In this document: positions 43,049 through 52,597 of the stretch, piece after piece
Position numbering within the stretch: position 1 is the first letter of the stretch
Layout of the letters: each line of letters starts with the position of its first letter
Source: Rivularia sp963920925
Lineage (GTDB): Bacteria; Cyanobacteriota; Cyanobacteriia; Cyanobacteriales; Nostocaceae
Length of the DNA stretch: 64,000 nucleotides
Direction of reading: 5' to 3'
Assembly (NCBI RefSeq): GCF_963920925.1
Contig: NZ_CAWUDI010000003.1
Span: 1-64,000 of the forward strand
Notes under the pieces: model-generated
Databases searched by the model: none
Told to the model about the DNA's origin: nothing
Seen by the model: only the letters and a program-made list of their open reading frames with translations
Translations under genes and position numbers: made by a program

Positions 43049-44884
43049 TCACTGAGCCTTCTTCTCTTCAACTTCAGCTTGCTTATATTTACCTGGATAT
43101 TTACGACTGAAGTATTCTTCCATGACTTGTTTTGCCATTGGTGCGGCGACGCTACCTCCACCACCTCCGGAGTGTTCGGCGAATGCTAATATAACTACTT
43201 CGGGTTTGTCTACGGGCGCATATCCGCCATACCAAGCATGATTTGCTTTGACACGACTTGGTAACCATGCTTCTGCGGTTCCGGTTTTACCCGCATTTGG
43301 GGGAAGCGTTGGCGAATTCATTAACTTAGCGGTACCGTCTGTAATTACTTCTCGCAATCCTCTTTGAATCATTTTTGTGGTTGAAGGCTTCATCCCGATG
43401 TTTTCCCGCCATTTCTTTTTCTCTTCGTTGTCTTTAAGAACGTGAGGCTTGACTAAATAGCCGCCGTTTGCTGGGATGGCGAACATTCTTGCTACTTGTA
43501 AAGGTGTAGTTAGTAATGCTCCTTGCCCGATGGACATATTCACTGAATCGCCTACCGTCCAATCGCGTTTCCACAATTTTCGTTGATAAGCGTTATCGGG
43601 TACAAAGCCTCTTGATTCGCTGAAGGAAAATTCTGAGCCTGTTTGTAAGCCGAATCCGAATTTTTTAGTCCATTTTATTAATTGCTCACCCCCGACTCTT
43701 GCCCCTACTTGATAAAAGAATGTGTCGCTACTCCAAGCTAAAGCTCCTGAAAAATTCAAGGGGCCAAATCCAGCATGGTTCCATTCGTTAAAACGGTGTC
43801 CGCCAAAAACTCGATAACCGTAGGTTTGCAGTACTGTATTTGGATTAAATTTACCCGATTCCAAACCAGCTGCCATAGTAACAACTTTAAAAGTACTTGC
43901 AGGAGGATAAGCTCTGAAAGCACGATTGAGCATGGGATGCTGTTTACCTAAAAGTATTGCCTGCAACTCTTTTTGTGAAGGATTTTGTTTGGAAAATACG
44001 TTGGGATCGAATGCGGGATAGGACACCATTGCTAAAATCCCACCGTTGTTGGGATCTAAAGCAACAATTGTGCCGGTACGTCCTTGCAAAGCTTTGTAAG
44101 CAGCTTTTTGTAAATCCAAATCTATGGTTAATGCGATATCTTGACCGGCTTTTGCTTGCTTTACTCCTAATACTTTGAGCGGACGACCTTTACCGTCAAC
44201 TTCCACTTGTTGACCGCCCCATTCTCCTCGTAAGGTAGTTTCAAAGGCTCTTTCTACACCCATCTGTCCGATTACGTCTCCGAGACGGTAGCCATCTTTC
44301 TTTTTCTCGGCTAATTGTTCTGCGGTTAGTTCGCGGGTATAACCGAGTAAGTGAGCTAGTTGTGCGCCATGAGGATAGTAGCGAACGGCTTCTCGGTTAA
44401 TTTCTACATCCGGTAGTTCGCTTTCATACTCTTTTAAAGCCGTAATTTGAGCTAGATTGATATCGCGAGCAATCCTTACCAAAGAACTGGAATTCGGACC
44501 TGCTTTTTCTACTTGTTCTTGAATTTGTTTTTCGGGTATACCGAGAATTTGAGATAAACGCGGAGCTACTGTTTCCCAAGACTCTTTTTTATGAGCCATA
44601 GGCCACAAATATACGGAGTGAGGATAGCGAGTTGTAGCTAAAAGTTTACCGTTTCGATCAAAAACATTTCCTCGTTCTGGCTGTCGCAAAATTAAACGAA
44701 TGCGATTTTCTTCTGCTCGCTTACTAAAGCTTTCTCCCTTAACTACTTGTAAATATGCTAATCGACTTAGAATTCCGCTTGTCAAAAACAAGGTAAATAA
44801 TATTAAGAATATCGATTGGAAGCCTTTTCCTACAGTACGCGCATCTTTTTTCTTGCCGATTGATGGTAATTGTAATAAGCTCAT
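43049..44884 (-). CDS. mrdA: penicillin-binding protein 2 (class B transpeptidase)
   Basis: PBP2 cross-links peptidoglycan during elongation together with RodA. 611 residues. It has a cytoplasmic N terminus, one membrane anchor (about residues 24-46), a non-penicillin-binding domain with GNVFDRNGKLLATTR, then the transpeptidase: active Ser in STFK near residue 331, SSD in WSSDTFF, and KTGTAE near 532. All three motifs are intact. The stop codon is within a CTGTTCACTGTTAACTG repeat. The neighbour is potA, divergent. mreBCD and rodA are not in the window. Confidence 0.95.
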   Translation of the reverse strand: MSLLQLPSIGKKKDARTVGKGFQSIFLILFTLFLTSGILSRLAYLQVVKGESFSKRAEENRIRLILRQPERGNVFDRNGKLLATTRYPHSVYLWPMAHKKESWETVAPRLSQILGIPEKQIQEQVEKAGPNSSSLVRIARDINLAQITALKEYESELPDVEINREAVRYYPHGAQLAHLLGYTRELTAEQLAEKKKDGYRLGDVIGQMGVERAFETTLRGEWGGQQVEVDGKGRPLKVLGVKQAKAGQDIALTIDLDLQKAAYKALQGRTGTIVALDPNNGGILAMVSYPAFDPNVFSKQNPSQKELQAILLGKQHPMLNRAFRAYPPASTFKVVTMAAGLESGKFNPNTVLQTYGYRVFGGHRFNEWNHAGFGPLNFSGALAWSSDTFFYQVGARVGGEQLIKWTKKFGFGLQTGSEFSFSESRGFVPDNAYQRKLWKRDWTVGDSVNMSIGQGALLTTPLQVARMFAIPANGGYLVKPHVLKDNEEKKKWRENIGMKPSTTKMIQRGLREVITDGTAKLMNSPTLPPNAGKTGTAEAWLPSRVKANHAWYGGYAPVDKPEVVILAFAEHSGGGGGSVAAPMAKQVMEEYFSRKYPGKYKQAEVEEKKAQ

Positions 44885-45258
44885 AAAACAAAAAATATAG
44901 AGAAAATAGCTTTATCTGTATACAATTGTGCCTCCGTAAAAACCGGGAGACGACCGTTAAATATTTGGAAGATTATATTATGTTTTGGTGTATTTTTAGC
45001 TACGCCGGTGTTAGTTCGTAAAGAACCATATCAATTTTAGATTATGTCTACGGGTAAATCCGGGGATTCATCCAAAACTGAGCAGCGATGAATCGTTGAT
45101 GAGACGAATGACTGACTTTATACTTCCAGAGGCAGCGCTTTGTAGCAAGTAATTTGTTTTTGACGTATACAATAAACCAAAGTGCCTATAATAGTTAGCG
45201 ATTATAGACTATATATATTGGCGCAAATACGTACAAATACGCGGATCTAAACATAACT
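44885..45258. other. divergent promoter region between PBP2 and potA
   Basis: 374 bp with no gene and no STRR tract. It carries two promoters by position. No specific site recognised. Confidence 0.55.
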
Positions 45259-46389
45259 ATGTCTCAAACGATAACCCAGCAGCAACAGGGTGTGACGACT
45301 TTTGAGTCGCTTGATGTCGAACTGTCTGGTGTATTCAAATTTTTCAACAAAGAACCGGCATTGCACGGAATAGATTTAGATGTCAGACAAGGAGAATTTT
45401 TTAGTATTCTCGGTCCTTCCGGTTGTGGAAAGACTACTATCTTGCGCTTGATTGCTGGTTTTGAAAGAGCGGACGCAGGAACGGTGTTTATTCAAGGTCG
45501 TCCAATGGCTAAAGTTGCCCCTCACCGCAGACCAGTTAATACGGTGTTTCAAAGTTATGCTTTATTCTCGCATCTCAATGTATGGGATAACATCGCTTTT
45601 GGCTTAAGGTTAAAGAAACTACGCAAAGCCGAAATTAACAATCGAGTCAAAGAAGCTTTGGAACTCGTGAAAATGGAAAGTTTGCGATCGCGATTTCCCA
45701 ATCAGCTTTCTGGCGGTCAACAGCAACGGGTAGCATTAGCACGGGCTTTAGTCAATCGTCCTGCGGTTATATTGTTAGATGAACCGTTGGGGGCGTTAGA
45801 TTTAAAGCTACGCAAAGAGATGCAGGTTGAGTTATTAAATTTACATCAAAATTTAGGCTTAACTTTTATTATGGTAACGCACGACCAAGAGGAAGCGTTG
45901 TCATTATCCCAACGTATTGCGGTAATGAACCAAGGTCATATCGAGCAGATTGGCACCCCTAACGATATTTACGAGCAACCACTCTCACCATTTGTAGCAG
46001 ATTTTATTGGCGATACAAATTTGTTGGAAGGGCAAATAGTTGATGTAGACGCAGCCAATATTGAGGTTATTACCAAAGCCGGACTAAAAATCATTGTTCA
46101 ACGCGATTCACATACCCCAACTGGCGTATCCCAAGATGTAGTATTGAGCGTGCGTCCCGAAAAAATACAGCTTTCTTTGTACAAGCCTAGCGTACAAAAT
46201 AACTGTTTTGAAGGACGTTTGGTTAACATCATGTATTTGGGAACTCACGTTAATTATGTTGTTGAATTAACGCCTGTTTTACATATTGTTGTGATGCAGC
46301 CCAGTACATTTGGAATGTTGCCAGATCCCGAAACTCCAATTTATGCTTGGTGGGCAGAAAATGATTGTCTAGCTTTACTTAATAATTAA
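45259..46389 (+). CDS. potA: polyamine ABC transporter ATP-binding protein
   Basis: The ATPase subunit of a spermidine/putrescine-type importer. 376 residues: Walker A GPSGCGKTT near residue 52, the Q-loop VFQSYALFSHLNVWDN, the signature LSGGQQQR near 150, and Walker B ILLDEPLGALD near 171. A C-terminal TOBE domain (after 265, VVLSVRPEKIQL) is normal for PotA. It is followed by potD and potB on the same strand. The symbol is given from operon content; ATPases of this family also serve Fe3+ or Mg2+ importers, but the PotD-like neighbour supports polyamines. Confidence 0.9.
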   Translation: MSQTITQQQQGVTTFESLDVELSGVFKFFNKEPALHGIDLDVRQGEFFSILGPSGCGKTTILRLIAGFERADAGTVFIQGRPMAKVAPHRRPVNTVFQSYALFSHLNVWDNIAFGLRLKKLRKAEINNRVKEALELVKMESLRSRFPNQLSGGQQQRVALARALVNRPAVILLDEPLGALDLKLRKEMQVELLNLHQNLGLTFIMVTHDQEEALSLSQRIAVMNQGHIEQIGTPNDIYEQPLSPFVADFIGDTNLLEGQIVDVDAANIEVITKAGLKIIVQRDSHTPTGVSQDVVLSVRPEKIQLSLYKPSVQNNCFEGRLVNIMYLGTHVNYVVELTPVLHIVVMQPSTFGMLPDPETPIYAWWAENDCLALLNN

Positions 46390-46524
46390 TCTAGGAATTT
46401 ATCGTAAATGTTTAAAAAATTTGTTTTGATAGAGAACAGGGAACAGTGAACAGTAACAACAATATTTTTAATAAAATATTTGTCTTGATATATCTGAAGG
46501 AAAAATAGAAAAAATCTAAAATAG

Positions 46525-47610
46525 ATGATTAGAAGAAGAGAACTTTTGACAGGGTTAGCTGCACTTTCTGGATTAATAACTGCAAGTTGCGGTTGGAGAT
46601 TGGGTAACGTAAGAGCCACTTCTCAAGAAGCTGGTGCGCTTGATGAATTGCATCTTTATACTTGGACTCAATACACAGATAATCAATTATTAAAAACTTT
46701 TAGCGCTCAAACTGGGATCAAAGTACTCGCAGATGTATACGATGCTAATGAGGTCATGCTTGCTAAATTACAAGCAAGTGGTGGTGGTACTTACAGCCTG
46801 ATTTATCCATCCGACTACGTAGTACAAAAGATGGTAGATAAAGGATTATTAAAGCAAATCGAACCCAAGCGTTTAATGGGCTTAGATAATTTGTTTGCCC
46901 GGTTTCAAAATCCCGAATACGACCAAAATAATACTTATAGCGTCCCCATGAGTTGGGGTACTACAGGCTTTATTTACAATTCCGAAAAATTAGAAACAGC
47001 ACCGGAAGATTGGGATTATCTTTGGCAAAATCAACAAAAACTTTCTAAAAGAATCACTTTACTTAATGATGCGCGAGAAGTGATTGGTGGAGTTTTAAAA
47101 ATGTTGGGTTATTCTTATAATTCAAAAAATGAAAAGCACATCGAAGAAGCTTACGAAAAGCTGCAAATATTAAAACCCGATCTAGCTGCTTTCAGTACCG
47201 ATGCATGGCGAAATCAAATCATGTCCGGGGATTTACTTTTAGCAATGTGTTATTCATCAGATGCTTTTCAGATAACTAGAGAAAACCCCAAACTCAAATA
47301 TATAACACCTAAAAGTGGTTCATCTTTATGGACGGATACAATTGCAATTCCCACAACCACCAGTAATATAGATGGTGCCTACGAATGGATTAACTTTATG
47401 TTAAAACCAGAAGTAGCAGCCCGCATGAGTCAACGTTTAGGTGTTGCAACTCCAAACCGCGCCGGTTTTGAATTATTGCCCGAAAAAATCCAGAATAATC
47501 CAACTTTATTTCCACCAGAAGAAGTGTTAGAAAAATGCGAACGTCTTAGCCCCGTTGGTGAATTTGAAGAAGTTTACCAGCGCTATTGGACTAAATTAAC
47601 AAGCGGTTGA
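46525..47610 (+). CDS. potD: polyamine ABC transporter substrate-binding protein
   Basis: The periplasmic receptor of the importer. 361 residues with a twin-arginine-like signal (MIRRRELLTGLAALSGL) and a lipobox ITASC, so it is probably a lipoprotein exported by Tat. The mature part is PotD/PotF-like: LHLYTWTQYTDNQLLKTF at the start, LIYPSDYVVQKMVDKGLL, and VPMSWGTTGFIYN. The start ATG is weakly supported by purines. It lies 135 bp after potA and is separated from potB by about 410 bp with repeats. Confidence 0.9.
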   Translation: MIRRRELLTGLAALSGLITASCGWRLGNVRATSQEAGALDELHLYTWTQYTDNQLLKTFSAQTGIKVLADVYDANEVMLAKLQASGGGTYSLIYPSDYVVQKMVDKGLLKQIEPKRLMGLDNLFARFQNPEYDQNNTYSVPMSWGTTGFIYNSEKLETAPEDWDYLWQNQQKLSKRITLLNDAREVIGGVLKMLGYSYNSKNEKHIEEAYEKLQILKPDLAAFSTDAWRNQIMSGDLLLAMCYSSDAFQITRENPKLKYITPKSGSSLWTDTIAIPTTTSNIDGAYEWINFMLKPEVAARMSQRLGVATPNRAGFELLPEKIQNNPTLFPPEEVLEKCERLSPVGEFEEVYQRYWTKLTSG

Positions 47611-47613
47611 TGT

Positions 47614-48006
47614 GAGTTAGGAATGTAGAGACGTAGCAGTGCTACGTCTGTTGGGAGTTAGGTATAGTTATACTTTGACGGATTGTATTTTAATATTGGT
47701 TGTTGAAATTTTAGGACTTGTTATCTTTTGTCGTTTATAATCAAAACCCGCCAAGGACTGCAAGTCCCTGGCTAATAGCTCAAGTCCATTAAAATGGACA
47801 AAAATCTCAACGATCAAATTCTCTGAAATTTAGGATTTACGAAAAGCCCCCCTTAACAAAGGGGGGTTGGGGGGATCTTAACGTTAGGAATACCAAATTT
47901 AACGTTGTGGTTGCCTAAGTGCTGAAACTTAGATTCGTTTTTCCAATTTTAATAACTCTTAACTCCTAACAGACGTAGCACTGCTACGTCTCTACATTCC
48001 TAATTC
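47614..48006. repeat. 393-bp interval with 48-bp inverted ends between potD and potB
   Basis: The left 48 bp (47614-47661) and the complement of the right 48 bp (47959-48006) differ at only about three positions. Both contain the palindrome GACGTAGCA(G/C)TGCTACGTC. The middle holds no gene but does hold a C6/G6 repeat (47833-47878). This could be a composite mobile element or a large hairpin. No target duplication was confirmed. It splits the pot operon. Confidence 0.75.
47833..47878. repeat. C6/G6 palindromic repeat, copy 2 of 3
   Basis: It shares TTACGAAAAGCCCCCCTT and AAGGGGGGTTGGGGGGATCT with the copy at 63832-63875 (inverted there) and most of it with 27845-27882. Confidence 0.85.
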
Positions 48007-48022
48007 CTAACTCTTACATTCC

Positions 48023-48928
48023 ATGACTACCAAAATCCAAACTTCCCAACCAAATGATTACCAGAAAATTAAAACCCGAAAATCGTCACAAAATTGGTTT
48101 CAAGCTTTAGTATTATTGGCACCTGCTGCCCTAACGCTTTTATTATTATTAGTTTTACCAACGCTGATAATTATTGAATTAAGCTTTGTACCGGGAATTA
48201 GACCTGGAGATATTGTAAATCCAAGTGGTTTTGAAAATTATTTACGCATTTTAGATCCTCTTTATTTACAGGTAATTAAACGCTCTTTACTTTTAGCTTT
48301 AGCTACTACAGGTATTTGTTTAGTTATAGGTTTTCCGGTTGCCTTTTGGATTGCACGGATGGCTCCAAAACGATGGCGAAATCTGCTACTTTTAGCTTTT
48401 ATTCTACCTTTATGGACTTCCTCGCTACTTCGTTCTTATGCTTGGATTACAATTTTACGTCCCACAGGTTTACTTAATACTGTATTAGCAGATTTCAATT
48501 TACCAACTTTAGATTTACTTAACAGTACTCAAGCTGTATTAATTGGTATGAGCTACAATTTGCTGCCTTACATGGTGTTAATTTTATATGCTTCCTTGGA
48601 AAGACTAGATCAACGCTTGCTCGAAGCAGCATCCGATTTAGGAGCAAATTCCATACAGGTGTTCGCGAGAGTTACCGTACCTCAAGTTTTGCCCGGTATT
48701 GCTGCTGCTTCGATGCTGGTATTTATCACTGGTTTAGGAGATTACGTTAATCCCGAATTACTCGGTGGTGCAGCTAGCATGACAGCCGCACGGTTAATTT
48801 ACAATCAATTTCTTGGTACCGCTCAAAATTGGGGTTTTGGTTCCGCCTTGAGTACCGTGTTGATTTTGCTGGTGAGTTTGGCGATCGCCTTTTTAATCAA
48901 GTTTGGTGAGGGCGCACCCGAAAGATAA
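48023..48928 (+). CDS. potB: polyamine ABC transporter permease, first subunit
   Basis: A 301-residue integral membrane permease with about six helices and the EAA loop (EAASDLGANSIQVFARVTVPQVLPG) that docks on the ATPase. The long N-terminal cytoplasmic leader and the periplasmic loop SFVPGIRPGDIVNPSGFENY are PotB-like. It follows potA and potD but is separated by the inverted-repeat interval. The second permease, potC, is not found downstream, where sucrose synthase follows. It must be encoded elsewhere, or the transporter works as a homodimer, which would be unusual for this family. Confidence 0.88.
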   Translation: MTTKIQTSQPNDYQKIKTRKSSQNWFQALVLLAPAALTLLLLLVLPTLIIIELSFVPGIRPGDIVNPSGFENYLRILDPLYLQVIKRSLLLALATTGICLVIGFPVAFWIARMAPKRWRNLLLLAFILPLWTSSLLRSYAWITILRPTGLLNTVLADFNLPTLDLLNSTQAVLIGMSYNLLPYMVLILYASLERLDQRLLEAASDLGANSIQVFARVTVPQVLPGIAAASMLVFITGLGDYVNPELLGGAASMTAARLIYNQFLGTAQNWGFGSALSTVLILLVSLAIAFLIKFGEGAPER

Positions 48929-49294
48929 TTTTTTTCATATACAAGGTAAGTCTAATAAAGCAGCAGATATATTTTCATAGGATGATTTTTAGCCATCTAT
49001 TCTATTAATTTAAAGGGGCTTGTAGTAGCACTTCAGTGCATCCAAATTCGGAGGCGCTGAAGCGCTACTACGAACTTTAATTATCTTTATATGATAAAGA
49101 TAATCGAATTGTTAGCTCAAAATTATTAATTAATATTACTTCTTTTCTCTTAAGATTGTACGTCTTTAGTTAGAGTGCAAAAATAAATTAATACGCTATC
49201 TCTAAAAGAGTAAAAGGTAATAAAGCAGATTTAAAGCTTTTCCTTTTGCTAATTAGCCATGCAAAAAAACAACATTAAACTTATCGGAGCTACC
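48929..49294. other. intergenic region between potB and susA
   Basis: It contains a GTAGTAGC palindromic block (49022-49071) and the susA promoter region. No trace of a potC gene in any frame. Confidence 0.6.
49022..49071. repeat. GTAGTAGC...GCTACTAC palindromic block, short form
   Basis: Inverted ends GTAGTAGCACTTCAG and CTGAAGCGCTACTAC pair with one mismatch. They share the GTAGTAGCGC end with the 106-bp block at 14960. Confidence 0.8.
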
Positions 49295-51715
49295 ATGTCA
49301 GAATTAATTAAATCTGTTTTAGATAGTGCAGAAAAAAGTGATTTCCGGTCTTTTTTAAGCGATTTACGACAGCAAGAAAATAGCTATTTACTGCGTAACG
49401 ATATACTTAATGCTTATAGCGATTATTGTTCTAAATATAAAAAATCTGAAGAGTTTTATACGGGTTCTAACTTAAGTAAATTAATTTACTATACTCAAGA
49501 AATTATTCGAGAAGAATCAAGCTTTTGTTTTATTATTCGTCCCAAAATAGCTTCTCAAGAAGTCTTTCGCTTAACGTCTGACTTAAATATTGAGAATATG
49601 ACGACAAAAGAATTATTGAATGTACGCGACCGTTTTGTCAATAAATATAATCCGCAAGAAGGCGATCTATTAGAGCTAGATTTTGCTCCTTTTTATGACT
49701 ACTCTCCACAGATTCGCGATCCGAAAAATATTGGTAAAGGAGTAGAATTTCTTAACCGCTATCTCTCAAGTAAGTTATTTGCAGACTCCAAACAATGGTT
49801 AGAAAGTTTATTCAACTTCCTACAACTGCATGAATATAACGGCGTTCAACTGCTAATTAATAGTGGTATAAAATCTCAACAGCATCTTTCTCAACAACTT
49901 AAAAATGCGATAGATTTTGTCGGAAATCGTTCACAAGAGGAATCTTACGAAAGTTTTCGCTTTCAGTTGCAAACGATGGGCTTTGAACCAGGTTGGGGTA
50001 ATACATCTGCTCGCGTTTTAGAGACTCTAAATATTCTTGACGAATTAATGGATTCTCCAGATCCTCAAACCTTGGAAGCGTTTATTTCCCGGATTCCGAT
50101 GATTTTTAAAATTGTCCTGGTGTCTTCTCACGGTTGGTTTGCCCAAGAAGGAGTTTTAGGTCGTCCAGATACTGGCGGGCAGGTAGTTTACGTTTTAGAT
50201 CAAGCTAAGACTCTGGAAATACAACTCCAAGAAGATGCACAATTAGCAGGTTTAGAAACATTAAATGTTGAGCCAAAAGTCATTATTTTAACTCGTCTGA
50301 TTCCTAATAGTGACGGTACTCTTTGTAACCAACGTTTAGAAAAAGTCCACAGTACCCAAAATGCCTGGATTTTACGGGTTCCGTTTCGGGGATACAATCC
50401 TAATATGACTCAAAACTGGATTTCCCGGTTTGAAATTTGGCCTTATCTAGAAACTTTTGCTATTGATGCGGAAAAAGAACTATTAGCAGAGTTTCAAGGC
50501 AGACCAGATTTTATTGTTGGCAACTATACAGATGGTAATTTAGTTGCATTTTTATTGTCGCGTCGTCTGAAGGTAACTCAATGTAACGTAGCCCACGCTT
50601 TGGAAAAATCTAAATATCTATTTAGTAACTTATACTGGCAAGATTTAGAAGATAAGTATCATTTTTCATTGCAATATACCGCCGACTTAATTGCAATGAA
50701 TGCAGCAAACTTTGTTATTAGCAGCACCTATCAAGAAATTGTCGGAACAACCGATAGCGTCGGACAGTATGAATCTTATCAATGCTTTACCATGCCAGAT
50801 TTGTATCATGTGGTAAATGGTATTGAGCTGTTTAGTCCCAAATTTAATGTAGTACCTCCAGGAGTTAATGAAAATTGCTTTTTCCCTTATTCGCGAAAAG
50901 AAGAACGGGTTGAAAATGATTCCCAAAGATTGTCAGAATTGCTCTTCACTTTAGAAGATCCAACTCAGGTATTTGGCAAACTTGACGAGCCAAATAAACG
51001 CCCATTATTTTCAATGGCGCGTTTGGATAGAATTAAAAACCTTACGGGTTTAGCAGAATGTTTCGGTCAAAGTAAGGAATTACAGGAGCGTTGTAATTTA
51101 ATCTTAGTAGCAGGTAAATTGCGCGTTGAGGAATCGGGAGATAACGAAGAACGCGATGAAATTATTAAACTTTATGATGCTATCGAAAAATATAACCTTC
51201 ACGGTAAAATCCGCTGGCTGGGAGTACGTTTGTCTAAAGCTGATTCAGGTGAAGTTTACCGAGTCATAGCCGATCGTAAAGGAATATTTGTTCAACCTGC
51301 TTTATTTGAAGCTTTTGGTTTAACAATTTTAGAAGCTATGGTTTCAGGAGTGCCAACTTTTGGCACCCAATTCGGCGGACCTTTAGAAATTATTCAAGAT
51401 AAAGTAAATGGTTTTTACATTAATCCGACAAACTTAGAAGAGACAGCCAGCAAAATATTGGATTTTGATGCCCAATGCCTTAAAAATCCTAACTATTGGA
51501 ATGAAATTTCTCAGGCTGGTATAGATAGAGTTTACAGTACTTATACTTGGAAAATTCACGTTAATAAATTGCTGACATTAGCGCGAATTTATGGTTTCTG
51601 GAACTTTACTTCTAAAGAACAAAGAGAAGACTTGCTGCGCTACCTCGAATCATTATTTTACTTAATCTATAAACCAAGAGCGCAACAACAATTAGAACAG
51701 CATCAATATCGCTAA
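49295..51715 (+). CDS. susA: sucrose synthase
   Basis: Sucrose synthase reversibly splits sucrose with a nucleoside diphosphate, giving NDP-glucose and fructose; in heterocystous cyanobacteria it mainly cleaves sucrose. The start at ATG 49295 (MSELIKSVLDSAEK) gives 806 residues, the family length, and is preceded by GGAG at a good distance; an upstream ATG at 49259 would add 12 residues and has no ribosome site. The N-terminal regulatory part is followed by SSHGWFAQEGVLGRPDTGGQ and a GT4 domain with FEAFGLTILEAMVSGVPTFG, whose E-x7-E is near residue 672. It is complete and not obviously in an operon. Confidence 0.96.
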   Translation: MSELIKSVLDSAEKSDFRSFLSDLRQQENSYLLRNDILNAYSDYCSKYKKSEEFYTGSNLSKLIYYTQEIIREESSFCFIIRPKIASQEVFRLTSDLNIENMTTKELLNVRDRFVNKYNPQEGDLLELDFAPFYDYSPQIRDPKNIGKGVEFLNRYLSSKLFADSKQWLESLFNFLQLHEYNGVQLLINSGIKSQQHLSQQLKNAIDFVGNRSQEESYESFRFQLQTMGFEPGWGNTSARVLETLNILDELMDSPDPQTLEAFISRIPMIFKIVLVSSHGWFAQEGVLGRPDTGGQVVYVLDQAKTLEIQLQEDAQLAGLETLNVEPKVIILTRLIPNSDGTLCNQRLEKVHSTQNAWILRVPFRGYNPNMTQNWISRFEIWPYLETFAIDAEKELLAEFQGRPDFIVGNYTDGNLVAFLLSRRLKVTQCNVAHALEKSKYLFSNLYWQDLEDKYHFSLQYTADLIAMNAANFVISSTYQEIVGTTDSVGQYESYQCFTMPDLYHVVNGIELFSPKFNVVPPGVNENCFFPYSRKEERVENDSQRLSELLFTLEDPTQVFGKLDEPNKRPLFSMARLDRIKNLTGLAECFGQSKELQERCNLILVAGKLRVEESGDNEERDEIIKLYDAIEKYNLHGKIRWLGVRLSKADSGEVYRVIADRKGIFVQPALFEAFGLTILEAMVSGVPTFGTQFGGPLEIIQDKVNGFYINPTNLEETASKILDFDAQCLKNPNYWNEISQAGIDRVYSTYTWKIHVNKLLTLARIYGFWNFTSKEQREDLLRYLESLFYLIYKPRAQQQLEQHQYR

Positions 51716-51723
51716 ATATATAG

Positions 51724-52452
51724 TTAAATACTTACGCCCTCCTCGGCGAAATTGCCGCCTTCGCTTCTTTGCCAAGGATAAATTGGGCGATCGCCAAGCA
51801 TGGGGATTTCCATCGAGTCTTTTTTTGTATGCAATGCTGCATATCTTGTCAATTCTCGCCAAGTCCGAGATCCAACTATCCCATCAGCGCTCAACCGTCG
51901 ATTCGCTTGAAAGGCTTTTACCGCTGTCTCTGTAAGTACATCAAACCTTCCATTTATACTCACGCCGTAACGATTATAAGTCAACAGCGTTTGCAATACT
52001 CGGACAGCATTCCCACTATTGCCATAACGTAAAACTGGTAGCTGTTGACCTTGATAATATTGCGCTAGTAAACGCTCTTCTGCATCATATAGGGGCTTTT
52101 GTGGCATATCCCATTCTTTCCTCACATATGGGATTTTGTTTAACAAAGGCTCGGCATTCATAGAATATTTTGATCCAGGAGAAAAAGTAGCTTTTCTCTG
52201 ATGCTTCTCTATTGAATTATCAAAACCCAGTCGAGAAATTTTGCTTGAAGCAATTGGAAGTCTTTTTTGATACTTTATTGTAGACGCGGACAAGTTGGAT
52301 CGAGATCCGTTACGAAAAACAAAAGTAGACAAGTGCTGACTAGATAAGCCTTGATAAACTTTTTCCGGTTGAACGTTAACTAGAGAAAATGTAGGCAGAA
52401 ACGGTTGCCCCTGCGTTACAAAGCTTGCCACCAGCAAACCCAGTACGGTCAT
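51724..52452 (-). CDS. peptidoglycan-binding domain protein, paralogue 1
   Basis: The product has 242 residues. The C-terminal PG_binding_1 module (YGNSGNAVRVLQTLLTYNRY, then GRFDVLTETAVKAFQANRRL, SADGIVGSRTWREL) is at about residues 140-205, followed by a ~35-residue tail. The N terminus (MTVLGLLVASFVTQGQPFLP) is hydrophobic and could be a weak signal. The middle is Ser/Lys-rich and low in order. It is convergent with susA, 8 bp from its stop. The next gene upstream is a paralogue, so the pair arose by tandem duplication. It probably binds cell wall; no catalytic domain is present. Confidence 0.82.
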   Translation of the reverse strand: MTVLGLLVASFVTQGQPFLPTFSLVNVQPEKVYQGLSSQHLSTFVFRNGSRSNLSASTIKYQKRLPIASSKISRLGFDNSIEKHQRKATFSPGSKYSMNAEPLLNKIPYVRKEWDMPQKPLYDAEERLLAQYYQGQQLPVLRYGNSGNAVRVLQTLLTYNRYGVSINGRFDVLTETAVKAFQANRRLSADGIVGSRTWRELTRYAALHTKKDSMEIPMLGDRPIYPWQRSEGGNFAEEGVSI

Positions 52453-52597
52453 CTATTTGACCTCCTAATACCTACACTACTTATGACAGCACCATAAGTT
52501 TACATCCGGAAAAACTCTTAGAGCAAATGTATTATAGAACACTCCCACCAACATTTTTTTTAAGGTATGATTCAAAGTATTCTCTTCTACATTGTTA

